The notes beneath the pieces were generated by a model. The model made no database searches and was not told where the DNA came from. It worked only from the letters and a program-made list of their open reading frames with translations. Positions 61,287 to 64,000 of a DNA stretch of 64,000 nucleotides are shown piece after piece. This DNA comes from Amaranthus tricolor (taxonomy: Eukaryota > Streptophyta > Magnoliopsida > Caryophyllales > Amaranthaceae). The DNA is taken from positions 38,046,313 through 38,110,312 of the forward strand of contig NC_080047.1 in assembly GCF_026212465.1 (NCBI RefSeq), given 5' to 3'. Positions within the stretch are counted from its first letter, which is position 1. The number at the start of each line of letters is the position of its first letter. Made by a program: the position numbers and the translations under genes.

Positions 61287-63769
61287 TTCACATAAATACG
61301 CCCCTCCTTTTCCTAATCCATTTCAACCCACTTCTCAACAGGCCCATTTGACTTCTTATCCACAACAAGGGATATTAGGACCTCAACACAATGCTCCAGC
61401 GCAGTTCGTCGATTCTAATTATCAACCCACTGATCTTTCTAATCTATTCAATTTGGACAACTTATTAAAGCTTTGCAATGTGACAATGGCCGAGAATTCA
61501 AACATGATGACTTTTATAAGTTTTCACAAACTCATGGTATGATTAGAACGATTAATAATGTTTGTCGTTCTCTTCTCTTCCATGCATCTCTTCCTAAAAA
61601 ATTTTGGGTCGAAGCTCTTAACATGGCTACATATTTATTAAACATTCGCCGCACTTGTGTTCTTGATTTTCTCACTCCTATGCACCTACTCTATCGTAAA
61701 AGTCCATCTTATTCTCATCGTCAAGTCTTTGGTTGTTTATTATTTTTCTAGGCTATCCGACTTCACATAGGGGATACCGATGTTTTGATCTTAAAAGTAA
61801 TAAATTTATTATTTCTCGACATGCGATCTTTGATGAACAGGTTTTTCCCTACGGCTTCATTATAGAAACCAAAGTGGCAGGATTATAAATTTCCCTCTTC
61901 TAATATTGAACCCATACCATTACTTGTCCACAATCCCACCCCACTAATTCAACCCAATCAAGTGTCCAAGGAATCAATTCCTGTACTTGTTCCTGTCCCA
62001 CTTTCAACTTCTGTTTTGACTTAAAAAATGAGCAGTAGGTCATCCACCCAACCTCCTCCTCCTTCAACTCTTAAATCCTTGCCTCACCTAGTTTGCTAAC
62101 TCTAGGTGACCATACCGCAACCCACTCTCCACATTTAGCTACCAATCAAATATTCCAACAGCGTACTAAATCTATGCACACTCGTTCTAAGAGTGGGATA
62201 ATCAAATCAAACCCAAAATATGCTACCCTTGCTCTTCTTTCTTCTTCCTCAACCATTTCTCCTATTCCAAAATCATATCTTTCTGCCCTTCAAGATCCTA
62301 ATTGGTATAAGGCGATGTGTGACGAATATGATGCCTTGATTGCCACTCATACATGGGATTTAGTACCTCGTCCTCTTAATGCCAATGTGATTCGAAATAT
62401 GTGGGTATTTTGTCATAAGGAGAAGTCAAATGGACAATTTGAGCGGTATAAGGTTCGACTTGTGGCAAATGGCAAAGGCCAAGAAATTGGTGTTGATTGT
62501 GGTGAGACATTTAGTCCAGTTGTAAAGCCTACTACAATTCACACAGTTTTAAATCTTGCAGTTGCTAAAAAATGGGGTATTCACCAACTTGACGTCAAGA
62601 ATGCTTTTTTGCATGGGGATTTGCAAGAAACGGTCTATATGCATCAACCTTTGGCTTTGTTGATCCTAATGTTAAACATGTTTGTCTTCTTTGTCGATCT
62701 CTTTATGGTCTTAAACAAGCTCCTCGGGCTTGGTATCATCACTTTGCTACTTACATTTTGTCTCGGGGTTTTATTAATAGTAAGAGTGATCCATCCTTAT
62801 TTATTTTTCGCCGAGGGTCTGAGATGGCGTATTTGCTTTTGTATGTGGATGATATTATCCTTACATGTTCATCTGACGCTTTACGACATAAGGTGACTGG
62901 TTTTCTTAGCTCTGAATTTTCTATGAAGGATCTTGGACCTCTTTCTTATTTTCTTGGTATTGTCGTTACTCGTACTTCGAATACTATGTTTTTATGTCAA
63001 GAAAAATATGCTCAGGAAATTCTAGCTCGAGCTAACATGTCTTCTTGCAAGTCTGCCACAACCCCTGTCGATTCTAAGTCCAAGCTAAGTGTTGCTAGTG
63101 GTTCACCCATTGCTGATCCGACTTCCTACATGAGTCTTGCTGGGGCTCTACAATATCTTACGATTACCGAACCCGACATACCTTATGCTGTACAAAAAAT
63201 CTATCTTTTTATGCATGACCCTTGAGAACAACATTTTCATGCTATGAAGCGAATTCTTCGTTACATCAAAGGTACTCTGCATTATGGTCTTCATTTGAAC
63301 TCTTCTCTTGCTTCTGGCCTCGTTTTATATTCAGATGCTGATTTGGGAGGGTGTCATGATACACGTCGGCAATCTTATTTCTTCGTCATCTAAACGTCAG
63401 GCTACTATATCTTGTTCCACTGCAGAGGGTGAATACAAAGGGGTAGCTAATGTTGTTGCTGAGACAGCTTGGATCTGAAATTTGTTGTTAGAGCTTCATT
63501 GTCCGTTACCTAAGGCCACTATTGTTTATTGTGATAACATTAGTGTTGTTTATATGTCACATAATTCGATTAATCACCAGCGTACGAAACACGTTGAGTT
63601 AGATATTCATTTTGTTAGGGAGAAAGTTGCTCTTGGACTCATACGAGCTTTACATGTTCCTTCTTCATTTCAGTATGCAGAAATTTTTACCAAGGGCCTC
63701 CCCACCCCGTTGTTCACTTCTTTTCGTTTCAGCCTCAGTGTTCGTCCATCTCCCGCTTAACTGCGGGGG

Positions 63770-64000
63770 TGTAATAGGAAAATATATTAAGAAAATATTG
63801 TGGGAATATTTTATATTTAGAAAATATTATGTTTCCATAACTATTATCTTGTAAAGGTGGAAACCCTAGTGTAATTACTTGTATAAATATTCTAATTATC
63901 AATAGAAGCAGTCAAGGGAGTCTCATTATTTACTATACTAGCAAGACTAAGCTTGGGTGAATCAATTAGTTACCAAATCACCTTCATTAAAACATAACTT
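63770..64000 (+). repeat. Start of the 3' LTR of the degenerate copia element
   Basis: Begins TGTAATAGGAAAATA directly after the polypurine tract. It contains a TATAAATA box at 63882-63889. The end was not identified before the window edge, so the length is unknown. Confidence 0.6.

Larger units (their letters stand above)
60335..64000 (+). mobile_element. Degenerate, 5'-truncated Ty1/copia element
   Basis: Gag fragment (about 60335-60775; VLQLVGRLQND, then a glycine/arginine-rich tail), integrase fragment (61460-61750; QCDNGREF, FWVEALNMATYLLNI), reverse transcriptase (62280-63225; [30 protein letters not shown]) and RNase H (63300-63750; YCDNISVVYMS, RTKHVELDIHFVRE) are in family order on the plus strand. 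Frameshifts occur near 62650 and 63340 and stops at several points; part of the integrase core and the protease are missing. A polypurine CTGCGGGGG leads into an apparent 3' LTR from 63770 (TGTAATAGG; TATAAATA at 63882). No 5' LTR is present. Confidence 0.9.

Overview
This is a plant nuclear genomic window, most likely from a eudicot. It is AT-rich, with long introns, GT-AG splice sites, plastid-targeted and nucleolar housekeeping genes, Ty1/copia elements and many MITEs. A Caryophyllales origin is only a weak guess from the repeat types. No bacterial-style operons, CRISPR arrays or functional RNA genes were seen.

Three cellular genes could be spliced by hand into complete open frames. (1) 882-17259 (+): a five-RRM protein of the Mrd1/RBM19 family (small-subunit rRNA processing), 15 exons, 821 codons. 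Its ATG is split by the first intron. (2) 21413-26826 (-): 1-deoxy-D-xylulose-5-phosphate synthase (DXS), first enzyme of the plastid MEP isoprenoid pathway, 10 exons, 713 codons. One intron has a non-canonical GC donor. (3) 49803-57754 (+): an ERD6-like monosaccharide transporter of the major facilitator superfamily, 16 exons, 486 codons. Genes 1 and 2 converge on a 4.1-kb repeat-filled interval. The three genes have no evident shared pathway.

The rest is a layered repeat landscape. 17.3-21.4 kb holds microsatellites, a 168-bp tandem duplication carrying a Stowaway-like MITE that itself carries a hAT MITE with a perfect 8-bp target-site duplication (TSD), a 33-bp hairpin repeat and a tRNA-derived SINE. 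27.1-35.9 kb holds foldback MITEs and a non-autonomous LTR element (28.3-32.7 kb) with no gag-pol, whose interior has 80-bp and 26-bp tandem arrays. That element sits inside an older MITE, and its 3' LTR carries a 728-bp copy of the same hAT family. 35914-41478 (-) is a complete copia element with two LTRs and a perfect 5-bp TSD but a dead pol. 41.5-49.8 kb is gene-free and full of foldback elements. 60.3-64 kb (+) is a degenerate, 5'-truncated copia element split by a 475-bp foldback element built from six near-identical 25-27-bp palindromes. That nested-palindrome element is the most unusual structure in the window.
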